Counted from the first letter of the stretch, positions 30,249 to 40,574 are shown. The stretch is 64,000 nucleotides of DNA from an uncultured Photobacterium sp. (GCF_947039875.1 NZ_CAMRAN010000001.1:115329-179328), one strand, 5' to 3'. The notes: generated by a model not told the origin, from the letters alone. Made by a program: numbers and translations.

Positions 30249-30284
30249 AAAAAGGCCAATCACGATAATGTGGTTGGCCTTTTT
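30249..30284 (+). terminator. Terminator after radA (bidirectional)
   Basis: AAAAAGGCCAA and TTGGCCTTTTT pair with inner CAC/GTG, between convergent radA and the M23 peptidase gene. Confidence 0.88.
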
Positions 30285-30314
30285 ATTATTCGTTGTCGGT
30301 GAAATTGTTCTTGC

Positions 30315-31298
30315 TTATAGATCGTCTTGGTTTGGTGATGGTTCAGTATGACTTGCGGTGGTAATACCAAGGTCGTGATTTTCATCCCCAGTCAATTGCA
30401 CCTGCATTGCGACCATACTATTGATGGTATTTAACAGTGATGCCCATTGGACATTCTTTTCTTGTTTAAATAAAGCATCAAAATTTTCAATATCCCATTT
30501 CACAAATGGTCGTGGGTTTAATGGTTTGCCTAAAAAGCGAATTTCATAATGTAAATGGGGGCCTGTTGATAATCCTGAATTGCCAGTCCAACCAATAAGT
30601 TGGCCTTTTTTAACAAACTCGCCTTGTTTCACTTTAAATTTATTGAGGTGTGAGTAAGTCGAAATAAACCCCATCGTATGATTAAGGGTTAATTGATTAC
30701 CATAACCATAATTACTGCTACGGGCGCGTTCAATAACCGCATCGGCAGGGGCATAAATTGGAGAACCAATTTTAGCAGCAAAATCAAGGCCATCATGACG
30801 TTTGCGTTTTTTAGTGATCGGATGAACACGCGTACCAAAGTCAGATGTTAATTGAACATTAGGGGTTGGAGCACCATTGGGAATCAATTGAAACAAGGTT
30901 GCTCTAACGGCTGAGTTAATGGCTGCGGTATCGACCCGTTGGGTGATGGTTTGGTTATCCGCTGGTGGTTCAATACCCAATATAGTTTCCATATCATCAA
31001 TCCGCTGATTCAGTGCAATTAATGATTTTTTCTTGGCGGCTAATGCTTGATTGAGATCTTGATTCATTGCCGTTTCTTCTGACAGTGAGGCACTCAATGA
31101 TAATGCTTGTGCACTGAGTTTTTGGGCTTTGAACTGTGAAATTTTAGCGTTTTGGTAAAGGTGGTACATTGAATAGCCACCATAACTAAGCAGACCGCAT
31201 ACTGCAAGAATGATCACTGCACGGTAATAATACTGTCGCGGACGTGAAGGTTTAGTGCTGGATGATGATGTTGACATTGGTGGTTCTAAATGAGACAT
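30315..31298 (-). CDS. M23-family (LytM) peptidoglycan endopeptidase, membrane-anchored
   Basis: The 327-residue protein has a cytoplasmic N-terminus, one membrane segment (about 27-46, AVIILAVCGLLSYGGYSMYHL), a coiled-coil-like stretch (about 50-110) and an M23 domain. Zinc ligands are visible in HDGLDFA (HxxxD) and GPHLHYEI (HxH), and SDFGTRVHPITKKRKRHDG is typical of active LytM enzymes. It should cut peptide crosslinks or stems of peptidoglycan in the periplasm. The start could be here or at the inner ATG seven codons on (MSTSSSS); neither has a strong SD. A polar tail follows the catalytic domain. Confidence 0.85.
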   Translation of the reverse strand: MSHLEPPMSTSSSSTKPSRPRQYYYRAVIILAVCGLLSYGGYSMYHLYQNAKISQFKAQKLSAQALSLSASLSEETAMNQDLNQALAAKKKSLIALNQRIDDMETILGIEPPADNQTITQRVDTAAINSAVRATLFQLIPNGAPTPNVQLTSDFGTRVHPITKKRKRHDGLDFAAKIGSPIYAPADAVIERARSSNYGYGNQLTLNHTMGFISTYSHLNKFKVKQGEFVKKGQLIGWTGNSGLSTGPHLHYEIRFLGKPLNPRPFVKWDIENFDALFKQEKNVQWASLLNTINSMVAMQVQLTGDENHDLGITTASHTEPSPNQDDL

Positions 31299-31526
31299 AA
31301 TCTATGCTTATTATTGATAAATAAGAGAAAGTCGACAATCAACAACGAATTTAAGCTTGCCATTGTTGGGGTAAGAAGTGCCAACGAGTGATAAATAATA
31401 AGTTATTGAGTCTATGTCTTCATTTTCATTATTGCTAGTTATCATGTCACAAAAATGAGGCGATATTGTATCTATTGATTAATGCTTAATTAAAGTTATT
31501 GGTTTTAAAGAATATTTTATTTTGAT

Positions 31527-31553
31527 AAAAAGAGCTGGTTAAACAGCTCTTTT
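31527..31553 (-). terminator. Intrinsic terminator of ettA
   Basis: Read on the minus strand, AAAAGAGCTG pairs with CAGCTCTTTT over a 6-base loop and runs into TTTTTATC. Confidence 0.88.
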
Positions 31554-31568
31554 ATAGGGCAACACTAA

Positions 31569-33236
31569 TTATTTGGTAATACGTTTGTATTTGATGCGGT
31601 GAGGATCAGCGGCATCAGCCCCTAGTGTTTTCTTCAACCAATCAGTGTACTCAGTAAAGTTACCTTCAAAGAAGCTCACTTTACCTTCATCGCGATAATC
31701 AAGAATATGCGTTGCAACACGGTCTAAGAACCAACGGTCGTGCGAGATAACCATTGCACAACCAGGAAACTCAAGTAGCGCTTCTTCTAACGCACGTAAT
31801 GTTTCCACGTCAAGGTCGTTGGTTGGTTCATCGAGTAGTAATACGTTACCGCCCGCTTTTAGCAGTTTCGCTAAGTGAACACGGTTACGTTCACCACCTG
31901 ATAAATCACCAATGCGTTTTTGATGATCACTGCCTTTAAAGTTAAAGCGTGATACATATGCACGTGCTGGGATCTCAAAGTTGTTGATCTTGAGAATATC
32001 AGCGCCTTCAGAGATTTCTTGGTAAACCGTGTTATCGTCGTTCATGCTATCGCGGAACTGATCAACCGATGCGAGTTTTACCGTTTCACCTAACTCAATG
32101 GTGCCTGAATCTGGTTGTTCTGCGCCACTTAACATCTTAAATAAGGTTGATTTACCTGCACCGTTAGCACCGATAATACCGACGATGGCACCTTTAGGCA
32201 TACTGAAGGATAAATCATCAATTAATACACGATCACCAAACGATTTGGTTAAGTTTTTAACTTCAATGACTTTATCGCCTAAACGTTCACCTGGCGGAAT
32301 AAATAGTTCATTGGTTTCATTACGTTTTTGGTGATCGCTAGTATTTAGTTCTTCAAAACGCGCCATACGTGCTTTTGATTTAGCTTGACGACCTTTAGGG
32401 TTTTGACGCACCCATTCAAGTTCTTTCTCAATGGTTTTTTGTAAAGCACGTTCTTGAGATGATTCTTGTTTTAGACGGGCATCTTTTTGCTCAAGCCATG
32501 AAGTATAGTTACCTTGCCATGGAATACCTTCACCACGGTCAAGTTCTAGAATCCAGCCAGCAGCGTTATCAAGGAAGTAACGGTCGTGGGTAATTGCCAC
32601 AACAGTACCACTGTAATCAACCAAGAAGTGCTCTAGCCACGCCACTGATTCAGCATCCAAGTGGTTAGTAGGTTCATCAAGTAGCAGCATGTCGGGCTTA
32701 TCAAGTAATAAACGACAAATAGCGACACGACGGCGCTCACCACCAGAAAGATTTTTAACCACAGCATCCCAATCGGGTAGACGCAGTGCATCGGCAGCAC
32801 GCTCAAGTTGCATGCCAAGGTTGTGACCATCTTTGGTTTCAATTAACGATTCCAAATCGCCTTGTTCTTTTGCGAGTGCATCAAAATCAGCATCAGGTTC
32901 AGCGTAGGCTGAATAGACTTCATCGAGACGAATGAGCGCCTCTTTAACATCTGAAACAGATTCTTCAACAATTTCACGTACCGTTTTGGTTTCATCCAAT
33001 ATCGGTTCTTGAGGTAGGTAACCGACTTTAAGGCCAACTTGAGGACGTGCTTCACCTTCAATATCAGTATCGATGCCTGCCATGATGCGCAGTAAGGTTG
33101 ATTTACCTGAACCGTTAAGACCAAGTACACCAATTTTGGCACCAGGAAAAAAACTTAGTGAAATATCTTTTAAGATTTGACGCTTAGGTGGGACGATTTT
33201 TCCCACTCGCGACATGGTATAAACGTAATCAGCCAT
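31569..33236 (-). CDS. ettA: Energy-dependent translational throttle EttA (ABC-F)
   Basis: EttA binds the ribosomal E site and gates entry into elongation according to the ATP/ADP ratio. The 555-residue ABC-F protein has two nucleotide-binding domains (Walker A GLNGSGKST and GANGAGKST; two LSGGE signatures; LLLDEPTNHLD and LLLDEPTNDLD). They are joined by the P-site tRNA-interaction linker (EKELEWVRQNPKGRQAKSKARMARFEEL). The N-terminus MADYVYTMSRVGKIVPPKRQILKDISLSF and the length are EttA-specific, separating it from Uup and YheS. Confidence 0.95.
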   Translation of the reverse strand: MADYVYTMSRVGKIVPPKRQILKDISLSFFPGAKIGVLGLNGSGKSTLLRIMAGIDTDIEGEARPQVGLKVGYLPQEPILDETKTVREIVEESVSDVKEALIRLDEVYSAYAEPDADFDALAKEQGDLESLIETKDGHNLGMQLERAADALRLPDWDAVVKNLSGGERRRVAICRLLLDKPDMLLLDEPTNHLDAESVAWLEHFLVDYSGTVVAITHDRYFLDNAAGWILELDRGEGIPWQGNYTSWLEQKDARLKQESSQERALQKTIEKELEWVRQNPKGRQAKSKARMARFEELNTSDHQKRNETNELFIPPGERLGDKVIEVKNLTKSFGDRVLIDDLSFSMPKGAIVGIIGANGAGKSTLFKMLSGAEQPDSGTIELGETVKLASVDQFRDSMNDDNTVYQEISEGADILKINNFEIPARAYVSRFNFKGSDHQKRIGDLSGGERNRVHLAKLLKAGGNVLLLDEPTNDLDVETLRALEEALLEFPGCAMVISHDRWFLDRVATHILDYRDEGKVSFFEGNFTEYTDWLKKTLGADAADPHRIKYKRITK

Positions 33237-33429
33237 ATCCGTGTGTGATCTCTAATCTGAAATGAAGCTTATATAGTACCTATAATCTTTAAAAGTTCAT
33301 TTGAATTGTTATTAATTTCGCGGCTGGGCAAGGTATTTTAGCGATAGAAAGGGATTGTTTGTTGTTATCGTTGCTACCACAATCAGATTCCATCGTAATC
33401 ACAATTTCGTGAATGCATGTAATGCTTAT

Positions 33430-33463
33430 GTAATAACTTACGTAATAACTTGTGTAATAACTT
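33430..33463. repeat. Three tandem GTAATAACTT units, 12-base period
   Basis: GTAATAACTT occurs at 33430-33439, 33442-33451 and 33454-33463 with dinucleotide spacers, in the 250-base gap between divergent ettA and slt. The rest of this gap shows no gene. Confidence 0.9.
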
Positions 33464-33548
33464 GATTCTGTATTAATGTGGCTTTTTTTTGCTATTCTTG
33501 AGCAAGGATTGTACATGTGTTTTAGTGTTTTTTGATATGGAGTTAATC

Positions 33549-35486
33549 GTGGCACGTCTATTTAGTTATTCTCGCGTTTTTTCATTTGCTTTGTTGACGG
33601 TCGGATTAACGAGCACAATAACAGCCCAAGCGGCTTCTTTAGAGCAACAACGGACATGGTATAAACAAGCGCAAAATGCGTTTTCAGCTAATAATATGGC
33701 TGTGTTTAATCAAAAAAAAGCCCAATTAGGCGGATATTCACTTTACCCTTATTTGGAGTACAATGAATTTAATGCTCAGCTTGCAATGAAAAAACCAAGT
33801 CAAGTTCAGGTTTTTATTGATAAATATAATATGCTGCCATTTAGCGTTATAGTTAAGAAACGTTATTTAAACCAGTTGGTTAAGACTGGGCGATGGCGTG
33901 ATTTTTTAATAATACAACCTGCAGTACCACATAGTACTGATCTTCAGTGTGCATTTTATTATGCTAAAGAAAAAACGGGTTATACTCAATTAGCATGGCA
34001 AGGCGCTGAGAAATTGTGGCAAACAGGCAGTTCACTGCCAAAAGAGTGTGATAATTTATTAGATAGTTGGAGTGCGGCTGGTAAACGTACCAATACTATG
34101 GTGTTGGATCGAATGGTATTAGCATATGCTGAAGGCAATAAAAGTTTATTAATTTATCTTGATAAGCTCTTAACCGGTAACGCACAAGCAACAGGTCAGA
34201 AAATATTAGCATTATACGATCGGCCGCAAAATGTGGCGATATTTGCTAAAAAAAGTAAAGTTACGCCTTTTAGTCAAGCTCTGACTAAAAATGCTTTTTT
34301 ACAGTTAGCTCGCACTGATAGCAAACAAGCGGTTGCAGTGTATGACCAAGTTATACGTGCGCAACATTTTGATAAAGCAACCAAACAAATATTGGCAGAT
34401 GCTGTCGCTTCACGCTTAATGTCAACCACAGATACGAGACTAGCAAAGTGGCGTGATAGTAAGTTAGCACAGAGTGATAATACTAGCCTTCTAGAACGTC
34501 GTGTACGTAATGCTATTCGTGAGGCAAACTGGAAACAAACTCAACTGTGGATTAATCGCTTACCCAAAGAGGCGCAACAGACACCGCGTTGGAAATTCTG
34601 GAAAGCAAAATTATTAGCGCAAAACGGTAATAAAAAACAAGCGAATAAAATTTATACTTCATTATTAGGTGAGCGTGATTTTTACAGTGCGGCCTCGGCA
34701 ACAATATTACATAAACCGATTGTGTATCCGCTAACGAAAGCACCGACATCGACCGCCTTATTAAAGCCTTATCAAAAGAGCTTAGCGCTTGTTAAAGAAT
34801 TGATGGCACTTGATAAAGTGACTGCTGCTAACCGTCAATGGGGTTATCTGTTATCTAAAATTACTGATGTACAAACGAAGCGTCAACTCGCTGTATATGC
34901 AGACAAGCATCAATGGCATTACCTTGCTATTCAAGCTACGATTTCGGGTAAGTTATGGGATCATATGACGTTGCGCTTTCCATTGGCATACAAATGGTTA
35001 TTTGATTCTTTCAGTAAGCAGCAGAATATTCCAGCCTCGACGATGATGGCATTAGCACGTCAAGAAAGTGCGTTAAATATTCATGCCGGCTCACATGTTG
35101 GTGCAAGCGGATTAATGCAACTTATGCCAGCAACGGCAGCTGAGACAGCGAAAAAACTTAATTATAAATATAAAGGCAAACAAAGTTTATTTGATCCTAG
35201 TGTTAATATTCGCTTAGGTAGTGCATATTTAAAAATGATGTTAGAGCGTAATGATGGTAATCGTATCTATGCTTTTGCATCTTATAATGCCGGCCCTGGT
35301 CGAGTCTCGCAGTGGAAGAAAGTGACGGCTGGTAAACTGGACGTTTATGCTTTTATTGAACAAATTCCATTTAATGAAACCCGTGGTTATGTTCAAAATG
35401 TATTGATGTTTGATATTTATTATAATGAATTGATGGGACGTAAAGGGGTATTATTTAGTCCACAAGAACAAAAAGCCCGTTATTAA
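33549..35486 (+). CDS. slt: Soluble lytic murein transglycosylase Slt70
   Basis: Slt cleaves the MurNAc-GlcNAc bond forming 1,6-anhydro ends. The product has a Sec signal peptide (ARLFSYSRVFSFALLTVGLTSTITAQA|AS), a long alpha-superhelical U/L region rich in TPR-like helices, and a C-terminal SLT domain. That domain contains ARQESALN (catalytic Glu), GASGLMQLMPATA, LGSAYLKMML and FASYNAGPGRVSQW. I chose GTG 33549 because GGAG (33539-33542) lies six bases upstream; an ATG at 33537 is in frame. trpR follows, as in E. coli. Confidence 0.94.
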   Translation: MARLFSYSRVFSFALLTVGLTSTITAQAASLEQQRTWYKQAQNAFSANNMAVFNQKKAQLGGYSLYPYLEYNEFNAQLAMKKPSQVQVFIDKYNMLPFSVIVKKRYLNQLVKTGRWRDFLIIQPAVPHSTDLQCAFYYAKEKTGYTQLAWQGAEKLWQTGSSLPKECDNLLDSWSAAGKRTNTMVLDRMVLAYAEGNKSLLIYLDKLLTGNAQATGQKILALYDRPQNVAIFAKKSKVTPFSQALTKNAFLQLARTDSKQAVAVYDQVIRAQHFDKATKQILADAVASRLMSTTDTRLAKWRDSKLAQSDNTSLLERRVRNAIREANWKQTQLWINRLPKEAQQTPRWKFWKAKLLAQNGNKKQANKIYTSLLGERDFYSAASATILHKPIVYPLTKAPTSTALLKPYQKSLALVKELMALDKVTAANRQWGYLLSKITDVQTKRQLAVYADKHQWHYLAIQATISGKLWDHMTLRFPLAYKWLFDSFSKQQNIPASTMMALARQESALNIHAGSHVGASGLMQLMPATAAETAKKLNYKYKGKQSLFDPSVNIRLGSAYLKMMLERNDGNRIYAFASYNAGPGRVSQWKKVTAGKLDVYAFIEQIPFNETRGYVQNVLMFDIYYNELMGRKGVLFSPQEQKARY

Positions 35487-35505
35487 CCATTACTCGAGTA
35501 TTGTA

Positions 35506-35552
35506 AATAAACCGCTATTGTTATGTTAAAAATAACAGTGGCGGTTATTTAT
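35506..35552 (+). terminator. Terminator-like hairpin after slt
   Basis: AATAAACCGCTATTGTTAT pairs imperfectly with ATAACAGTGGCGGTTATTT around GTTAAAA. The U-tract is short. Confidence 0.7.
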
Positions 35553-35721
35553 TAATAAGAGGATATTTCTATAAGCGTTAGCGTTTTAATATTAAATATC
35601 ATACTGATTGATATGAAGATTATTTAGCCAGCAAAGATTAGGATTATAACCGTTACTTGGTCTGATGTGGGAATCGGGGTACACTGCATCGCGTATATAA
35701 TGCCTTACGGGATAAACGAAA

Positions 35722-36039
35722 ATGGCTGTAGACTCACCAAAGTATACTGATTGGCAACAGATTCTAGATTTACTTCAACAAGCTTCTGTGGAGCAACGAG
35801 AACAGTTATTGTTTAAAGTATTATTAACTCATGATGAAAGAGAGGCTTTAATCGCACGAGTGAACATAGTACATGAGCTACTAAATGGTGAACGTAGTCA
35901 GCGTAAAATTAGTGAGTTACTTGGTGTTGGGGTAGCAACAATTACCCGTGGTTCAAATGAACTTAAGCATCAAGATGATGCAACCAAAGCATGGTTAGCT
36001 AATTTTCTAGCCAAAAATGTCCCATCAGCCTCAGAATAA
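35722..36039 (+). CDS. trpR: Trp operon repressor
   Basis: TrpR represses trp biosynthetic genes and its own gene when bound to tryptophan. The 105-residue protein matches the family length; the DNA-binding helix-turn-helix is SQRKISELLGVGVATITRGSNELK. TATAAT lies at 35696-35701. A weak imperfect dyad (GTACAC...GCGTAT, 35680-35697) overlaps it, the place of the autoregulatory operator in E. coli, but the match is too poor to call an operator. Confidence 0.95.
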   Translation: MAVDSPKYTDWQQILDLLQQASVEQREQLLFKVLLTHDEREALIARVNIVHELLNGERSQRKISELLGVGVATITRGSNELKHQDDATKAWLANFLAKNVPSASE

Positions 36040-36094
36040 TACTAATTAATCGTTATTAAAATATCGCGCGTTAGTCATACACTTTAGATTATCT

Positions 36095-36610
36095 TTAGTA
36101 TAATTCAGGGTGCAAAAAAGGGATTAACGCGAGAATTAAAGCTTGTTGATAAACACTGCTACGGCTCAATAAATGGTGGGTTAGCATCGCAATAGCTCCA
36201 CCTTTTTGTTTAATATTTTGCTGGGTAAACATCTCATCCATCACATCCCCCAACTCCATTCCTTGGGCTATTTTTTCTAATGCCAATAGCGGCAAAGGTA
36301 ACGAAGCCGAACGGGCTGTAGATTGTTTACCTTGATACTCAATCACCATCCACGCAAATGTAAAATTATCATCGAGTCCTGCTTCTAGGCCAACAATGTA
36401 ATCGGCATTAGGGTAACGTTTGCGACATGAAATAACACGATTATTAGCCCCTAATAATGTTTCTTCACAAGTTAATGGTTGATCGCGTACGCCACTTTCA
36501 GTACTTACCCCTGTTATGGAAAATACTTGTTGAGGAAAGGCTGCCGAGAATGCATCAGTGACGGCGGTTATTTTGGCTGGATTGGTTGAGGCAACAATAA
36601 TAGTAGGCAT
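36095..36610 (-). CDS. yjjX: Inosine/xanthosine triphosphatase YjjX
   Basis: YjjX hydrolyses non-canonical ITP/XTP and protects nucleotide pools. The 171-residue protein has the family N-terminus (PTIIVASTNPAKITAVTDAF), VSTESGVRDQPLTCEETLLGANNR, and YIVGLEAGLDD. The gene converges on trpR with a 55-base gap, as in E. coli. A typical 170-residue length argues against truncation. Confidence 0.92.
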   Translation of the reverse strand: MPTIIVASTNPAKITAVTDAFSAAFPQQVFSITGVSTESGVRDQPLTCEETLLGANNRVISCRKRYPNADYIVGLEAGLDDNFTFAWMVIEYQGKQSTARSASLPLPLLALEKIAQGMELGDVMDEMFTQQNIKQKGGAIAMLTHHLLSRSSVYQQALILALIPFLHPELY

Positions 36611-36683
36611 AATGGTATATTCGGTTAAATAGAGTATTGAATAACTTAAAAATAACCGCTTTATGTACGAAATAACAGTAATA

Positions 36684-36711
36684 AAAAGCCCATCTAAAAG
36701 ATGAGCTTTCT
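36684..36711 (-). terminator. Intrinsic terminator of the XRE-type regulator gene
   Basis: On the minus strand AAAGCTCATC pairs with GATGGGCTTT over TTTTA and is followed by TTTAT. Confidence 0.8.
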
Positions 36712-36740
36712 TTAATCCCTAATTGAGCCGGCTGTCGTAA

Positions 36741-37379
36741 TTAACGATCGTAAGCCCAGTCTGATTGGATAATGTAACCGTGAATTTGAAACTCACCGTT
36801 ATTTACAAATAGATTTGGAAAATCAGGTTGTGAGGTTGAGAATACAACACCATCAGCCAGTTGTGTCATGTGGTAAAAATCAGGTTCACTATCACGTACA
36901 GAAGCAAATACAGGTTGTTTAGGACGATAAGCCGCTTCTTTGGTTGCTAGTGCATAGCTACCTACTGGCGCACAGTGTGAAATATTTTCATTATCAATAA
37001 ATAAGCCTAGGCATGTATCACGCTCTAAATGCTGGGGGATCGCACGTTTACTGATCACCTCAACAGAATCACCTAAATTGTAAGCTGAAAAATCTTTACG
37101 GTGGATCACCGGAATATAGGTGCACGTTGCAGAGCTATCATGTTCAGTGCTGATAGTTGTCGTTGCCTGTGTTCCGGTATCAATTTGACCAGTTAGGATA
37201 TAACCAATTGATGTATTAAGTGTTTCAGCGATTTTTTCTAATTCGCGAACTTCAATACCGTATTTACCTGAAAGCTTACGGCTCATTGTGCCTTGTTGAA
37301 GGTTTAATGCTTCACCAAGTTGCTTTTGGCTGATGCCTTGAACTTTAGCTAAACGTTTAATTCTCTCTAAATATTCCAT
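36741..37379 (-). CDS. XRE-family HTH regulator with long C-terminal domain
   Basis: The N-terminal ~60 residues are an XRE helix-turn-helix (ISQKQLGEALNLQQGTMSRKLSGKYGIEVRELEKIAETLNTSIGYIL). The C-terminal ~130 residues (YIPVIHRKDFSAYNLGDSV ... GSYALATKEA ... PVFASVRDSEPDF) have a CI/S24-like beta layout, but I see no Ala-Gly cleavage site or clear Ser-Lys dyad. I chose ATG 37379 because AGGA lies eight bases upstream on the minus strand; a start 21 bases earlier is possible. No phage genes surround it, so it is probably a chromosomal regulator. Its target is unknown; the long empty region upstream would suit complex control. Confidence 0.75.
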   Translation of the reverse strand: MEYLERIKRLAKVQGISQKQLGEALNLQQGTMSRKLSGKYGIEVRELEKIAETLNTSIGYILTGQIDTGTQATTTISTEHDSSATCTYIPVIHRKDFSAYNLGDSVEVISKRAIPQHLERDTCLGLFIDNENISHCAPVGSYALATKEAAYRPKQPVFASVRDSEPDFYHMTQLADGVVFSTSQPDFPNLFVNNGEFQIHGYIIQSDWAYDR

Positions 37380-38002
37380 GTAACTAGCTTCCTGCTTCAA
37401 ATAGGGGGGTGAATATAATATGAATTCTCAATAGTTATAAAAGATATTACTTAAAAGTGTAGAAAAGGAATCATTGTTACTTAAAAAGTGGGATTGATTT
37501 GGTTAAAGGAATATACCCCACAGGAAAGATGGGTAAAAAAGGGAACAAAATACGCAGAATGAAATAAGTTTTGATAGTGAAAGGTTAACCTTTATACCGT
37601 GATTATGTTCGGGCGTGGTAATCAGAATATGAAGCGGAAAAATAACATATGGTTATAACGTTATGATTCTAAATAACTAAAAAGTAAACTTGATAGTGTT
37701 AAATGTTATGATGGCATTTGTTTTTTTATTTTTGTAAATCGGAGCTTATTTTGTAAAGTAAGGGGGTTTAATGATAATTAAGACAATAATAAAATGAAGT
37801 AGTTTTTATGGGTATTAATTTTATTATTGATTCATTTAAGAATAATGCGAATTCGATAAATATTAAATACTGCTTGGTATGCTTAGTAGGTATTTAATAT
37901 TTTAGTTTGAAAAGACTATGTGCCTTATTGTTTTACTTATTGATAACTATTCATAATGTCTGCTAATGAAATGTACTTTTATCTTTGTTTATTTTTCTTA
38001 GA
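37380..38002. other. AT-rich intergenic region without a gene
   Basis: About 620 bases between the XRE regulator and the ahpF terminator. I see no credible coding frame, RNA gene or mobile-element remnant. It must hold the regulator's promoter on the minus strand. Confidence 0.6.
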
Positions 38003-38034
38003 GAAAAAAGGCCCATTCTTTAGAACAGGCCTTT
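38003..38034 (-). terminator. Intrinsic terminator of ahpF
   Basis: On the minus strand AAAGGCCTGTTC pairs with GAATGGGCCTTT over a short loop, then TTTCTC. Confidence 0.8.
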
Positions 38035-38066
38035 ACTATTATTTTCTTATTATATAAATAAAAGAA

Positions 38067-39647
38067 TTATTTAGCAGTTGGTGCTGGAGTACGAATTAAG
38101 TAATCAAATGCACCTAAACTTGCTTTCGCGCCTTCACCCATCGCAATGATGATTTGCTTGAAAGGCACAGTTGTCACGTCACCTGCAGCAAAGATGCCAT
38201 TAACGTTAGTATTACCGTGAGCACCAACTTCGATTTCACCACGTGGTGTTAAGGCAACGGCTGACTCTTTTAGCCATTCAGTGTTTGGCACTAAACCAAT
38301 CTGAACAAAGATACCTGCAAGTTCAATGTGTTTGATTTCATCAGTGTTACGATCTTTGTAGCTAATACCCGTTACGCGAGTACCATCGCCAACCACTTCT
38401 GTGGTTTGTGCCATTTTAATAATGTCGATATTCGGCATGCTTTCTGCTTTGTTGATCAACACTTGGTCAGCACGTAGGGTGTCAGCAAATTCAAGCACCG
38501 TAACATGCTCAACAATACCCGCAAGGTCAATTGCCGCTTCAATACCTGAGTTACCACCACCGATAACCGCAGTACGTTTGCCTTTAAATAATGGACCATC
38601 ACAGTGAGGACAGTAAGCCACACCTTTATTACGGTATTCTTGCTCTCCAGGGACGTTCATTTCACGCCAGCGAGCACCTGTACTGATGATCACGCTGCGA
38701 GATTTTAAAATTGCGCCACTTTCTAAGTAAATATGAGCATAACCATCATCAGTATCTGTTGCAGCAACGATATTGTTAACACGTTGTTCGCTCATGATAT
38801 CAACGTTATATTGTTTTACATGCTCTTCTAAGCTTGCCGCTAAATGAGGGCCCGTTGTTTCTTGAACAGAAATGAAGTTCTCGATAGACATGGTATCCAT
38901 TACTTGGCCACCAAAGCGCTCGGCAACAACACCAGTACGAATACCTTTACGTGCAGCATAGATAGCAGCGGATGCGCCAGCAGGACCACCACCAACGACT
39001 AATACGTCAAATGGGGCTTTATCATTAAGGCTTGCTGCTGCTTTTTTAGCGGCGCCTGTGTCTAGCTTATTTAAAATTTCAGTTAGCGACATGCGGCCTT
39101 GACCAAAGACTTCACCGTTTACATAAACAGTCGGTACCGCCATGATATTACGTTCAGTCACTTCAGCTTGGAAAGCTGCGCCATCAATCATGCTTGCTTT
39201 AATACGTGGGTTAATCGCTGCCATCATGTTAAATGCTTGCACAACGTCAGGACAGTTTTGGCAAGAAAGTGAAATGAAGGTTTCAACAACTATGTCTTGA
39301 TCTAATGCTGCAATTTGATCGATAACTGGTTGTTCTAGTTTCATTGGGTGACCACCGCTGTGCAGTAGTGCTAATACCAATGAAGTAAATTCGTGTCCCA
39401 TTGGCAGACCAGCAAAGCTCATTGAGGTCTGTTTGGTTGGGTTAACCACTTGCATTACAGGTTTACGTACGCTGGCATCACTGTCTTCAATAATACTCAC
39501 TTTATCGTTTAGTTCTGCAATTTCGTAAGCCAATTCATGCAGTTTTTTTGCAGTGTCACTATCATCTAAACTTAATACCAGTTGTACATCAGTTTTTAAA
39601 TTTTCTAAATACGCTTGTAGCTGCTGCTTCATGTTTTGGTCTAACAT
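38067..39647 (-). CDS. ahpF: Alkyl hydroperoxide reductase subunit F
   Basis: AhpF is the flavoprotein disulfide reductase that regenerates AhpC with NADH. The 526-residue protein has an N-terminal double thioredoxin fold with redox pair Cys129-Cys132 (SCQNCPDV) and a thioredoxin-reductase-like domain (FAD motif [19 protein letters not shown], redox pair Cys346-Cys349 in YCPHCDG, NAD motif [17 protein letters not shown]). The length is standard. It follows ahpC with a 250-base gap containing a hairpin. Confidence 0.97.
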   Translation of the reverse strand: MLDQNMKQQLQAYLENLKTDVQLVLSLDDSDTAKKLHELAYEIAELNDKVSIIEDSDASVRKPVMQVVNPTKQTSMSFAGLPMGHEFTSLVLALLHSGGHPMKLEQPVIDQIAALDQDIVVETFISLSCQNCPDVVQAFNMMAAINPRIKASMIDGAAFQAEVTERNIMAVPTVYVNGEVFGQGRMSLTEILNKLDTGAAKKAAASLNDKAPFDVLVVGGGPAGASAAIYAARKGIRTGVVAERFGGQVMDTMSIENFISVQETTGPHLAASLEEHVKQYNVDIMSEQRVNNIVAATDTDDGYAHIYLESGAILKSRSVIISTGARWREMNVPGEQEYRNKGVAYCPHCDGPLFKGKRTAVIGGGNSGIEAAIDLAGIVEHVTVLEFADTLRADQVLINKAESMPNIDIIKMAQTTEVVGDGTRVTGISYKDRNTDEIKHIELAGIFVQIGLVPNTEWLKESAVALTPRGEIEVGAHGNTNVNGIFAAGDVTTVPFKQIIIAMGEGAKASLGAFDYLIRTPAPTAK

Positions 39648-39765
39648 AATCTTGCCTTTTTAATTGTTCACGGCTTAACAGTAGATAATCAATGCGGGTC
39701 TACTGAAATACGACATATTGCCTATATAAAAAGGCGTAAATATGTTTGAAGGTCTTCTAATTAAT

Positions 39766-39800
39766 AAGGCACCAAACATGTGATATATGTTTGATGCCTT
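39766..39800 (-). terminator. Hairpin between ahpC and ahpF
   Basis: Two 14-base arms (39766-39779, 39787-39800) pair with one mismatch over a 7-base loop; on the minus strand a weak TTATTAATT follows. It could reduce ahpF relative to ahpC. Confidence 0.65.
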
Positions 39801-39899
39801 ATTACTTTTAAATAAACGGATTATTTAAAAGTAGGATGAGCCATATTTATTTCAGATTCGGCGTCAAAAATGAATATTGTCATCAAAGGTTAAATAAGA

Positions 39900-40457
39900 T
39901 TAGATCTTACCAACTAGGTCTAGAGAAGGTGTTAGTGTTGCTTCGCCTTCTTTCCATTTTGCAGGACAAACTTCACCTGGGTGTGCTGCAACATATTGTG
40001 CTGCTTTCACTTTACGCATTAGGTCTTCAGCTTCACGGCCAATACCTTCTGCAGTGATTTCCATTGCTTGGATAACACCTTGTGGGTCGATTAGGAAAGT
40101 AGCGCGGTCTGCAAGACCTTGACCTTCACGCATAACGTTGAAGTTATTAGTGATGTTACCTGTTTGGTCGCCTACCATGAAGTAGTTGATTTTACCGATT
40201 GTGTCAGAGCTGTCGTGCCATGCTTTGTGAGTGAAGTGAGTATCAGTTGATACAGAGAATACTTCAACACCGCGAGATTGTAGATCTGCGTAATGGTCAG
40301 CTAGGTCGCCAAGCTCAGTTGGACATACGAAAGTAAAGTCAGCTGGGTAGAAGAAGAATACTGCCCACTTACCTAAAACATCTTTTTCAGTGATGTCTAC
40401 GAATTTGCCTTCTTTGTATGCTGTAGCGCTAAATGGCTTGATTTCAGTGTTAATCAT
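39900..40457 (-). CDS. ahpC: Alkyl hydroperoxide reductase subunit C (2-Cys peroxiredoxin)
   Basis: AhpC reduces peroxides via peroxidatic Cys45 (FTFVCPTEL) and resolving Cys164 (EVCPAKW). The 185-residue protein has the AhpC N-terminus [26 protein letters not shown] and [14 protein letters not shown]. On the minus strand an AGGA-type SD (complement of 40465-40470) precedes the ATG. An OxyR-like half-site pair lies about 120 bases upstream. Confidence 0.97.
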   Translation of the reverse strand: MINTEIKPFSATAYKEGKFVDITEKDVLGKWAVFFFYPADFTFVCPTELGDLADHYADLQSRGVEVFSVSTDTHFTHKAWHDSSDTIGKINYFMVGDQTGNITNNFNVMREGQGLADRATFLIDPQGVIQAMEITAEGIGREAEDLMRKVKAAQYVAAHPGEVCPAKWKEGEATLTPSLDLVGKI

Positions 40458-40574
40458 AATATGGAATCCTTTTGAAAATAATTTTAATTTTTATGCTGTA
40501 GTGCAAATCAAATCTCTGAAGCCATTATTGTCAAAATGGGAATATTAAGGAAATCGTTAAAGCCGATACATTCA

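Noticed and set aside
35680..35701. TrpR operator over the trpR -10 element
   Set aside because: The dyad is too imperfect against the known operator pattern to be called, although its position would fit.
36741..37379. Prophage repressor
   Set aside because: No phage genes flank it, no cleavage site or catalytic dyad is clear, so I keep it as a general XRE-type regulator.
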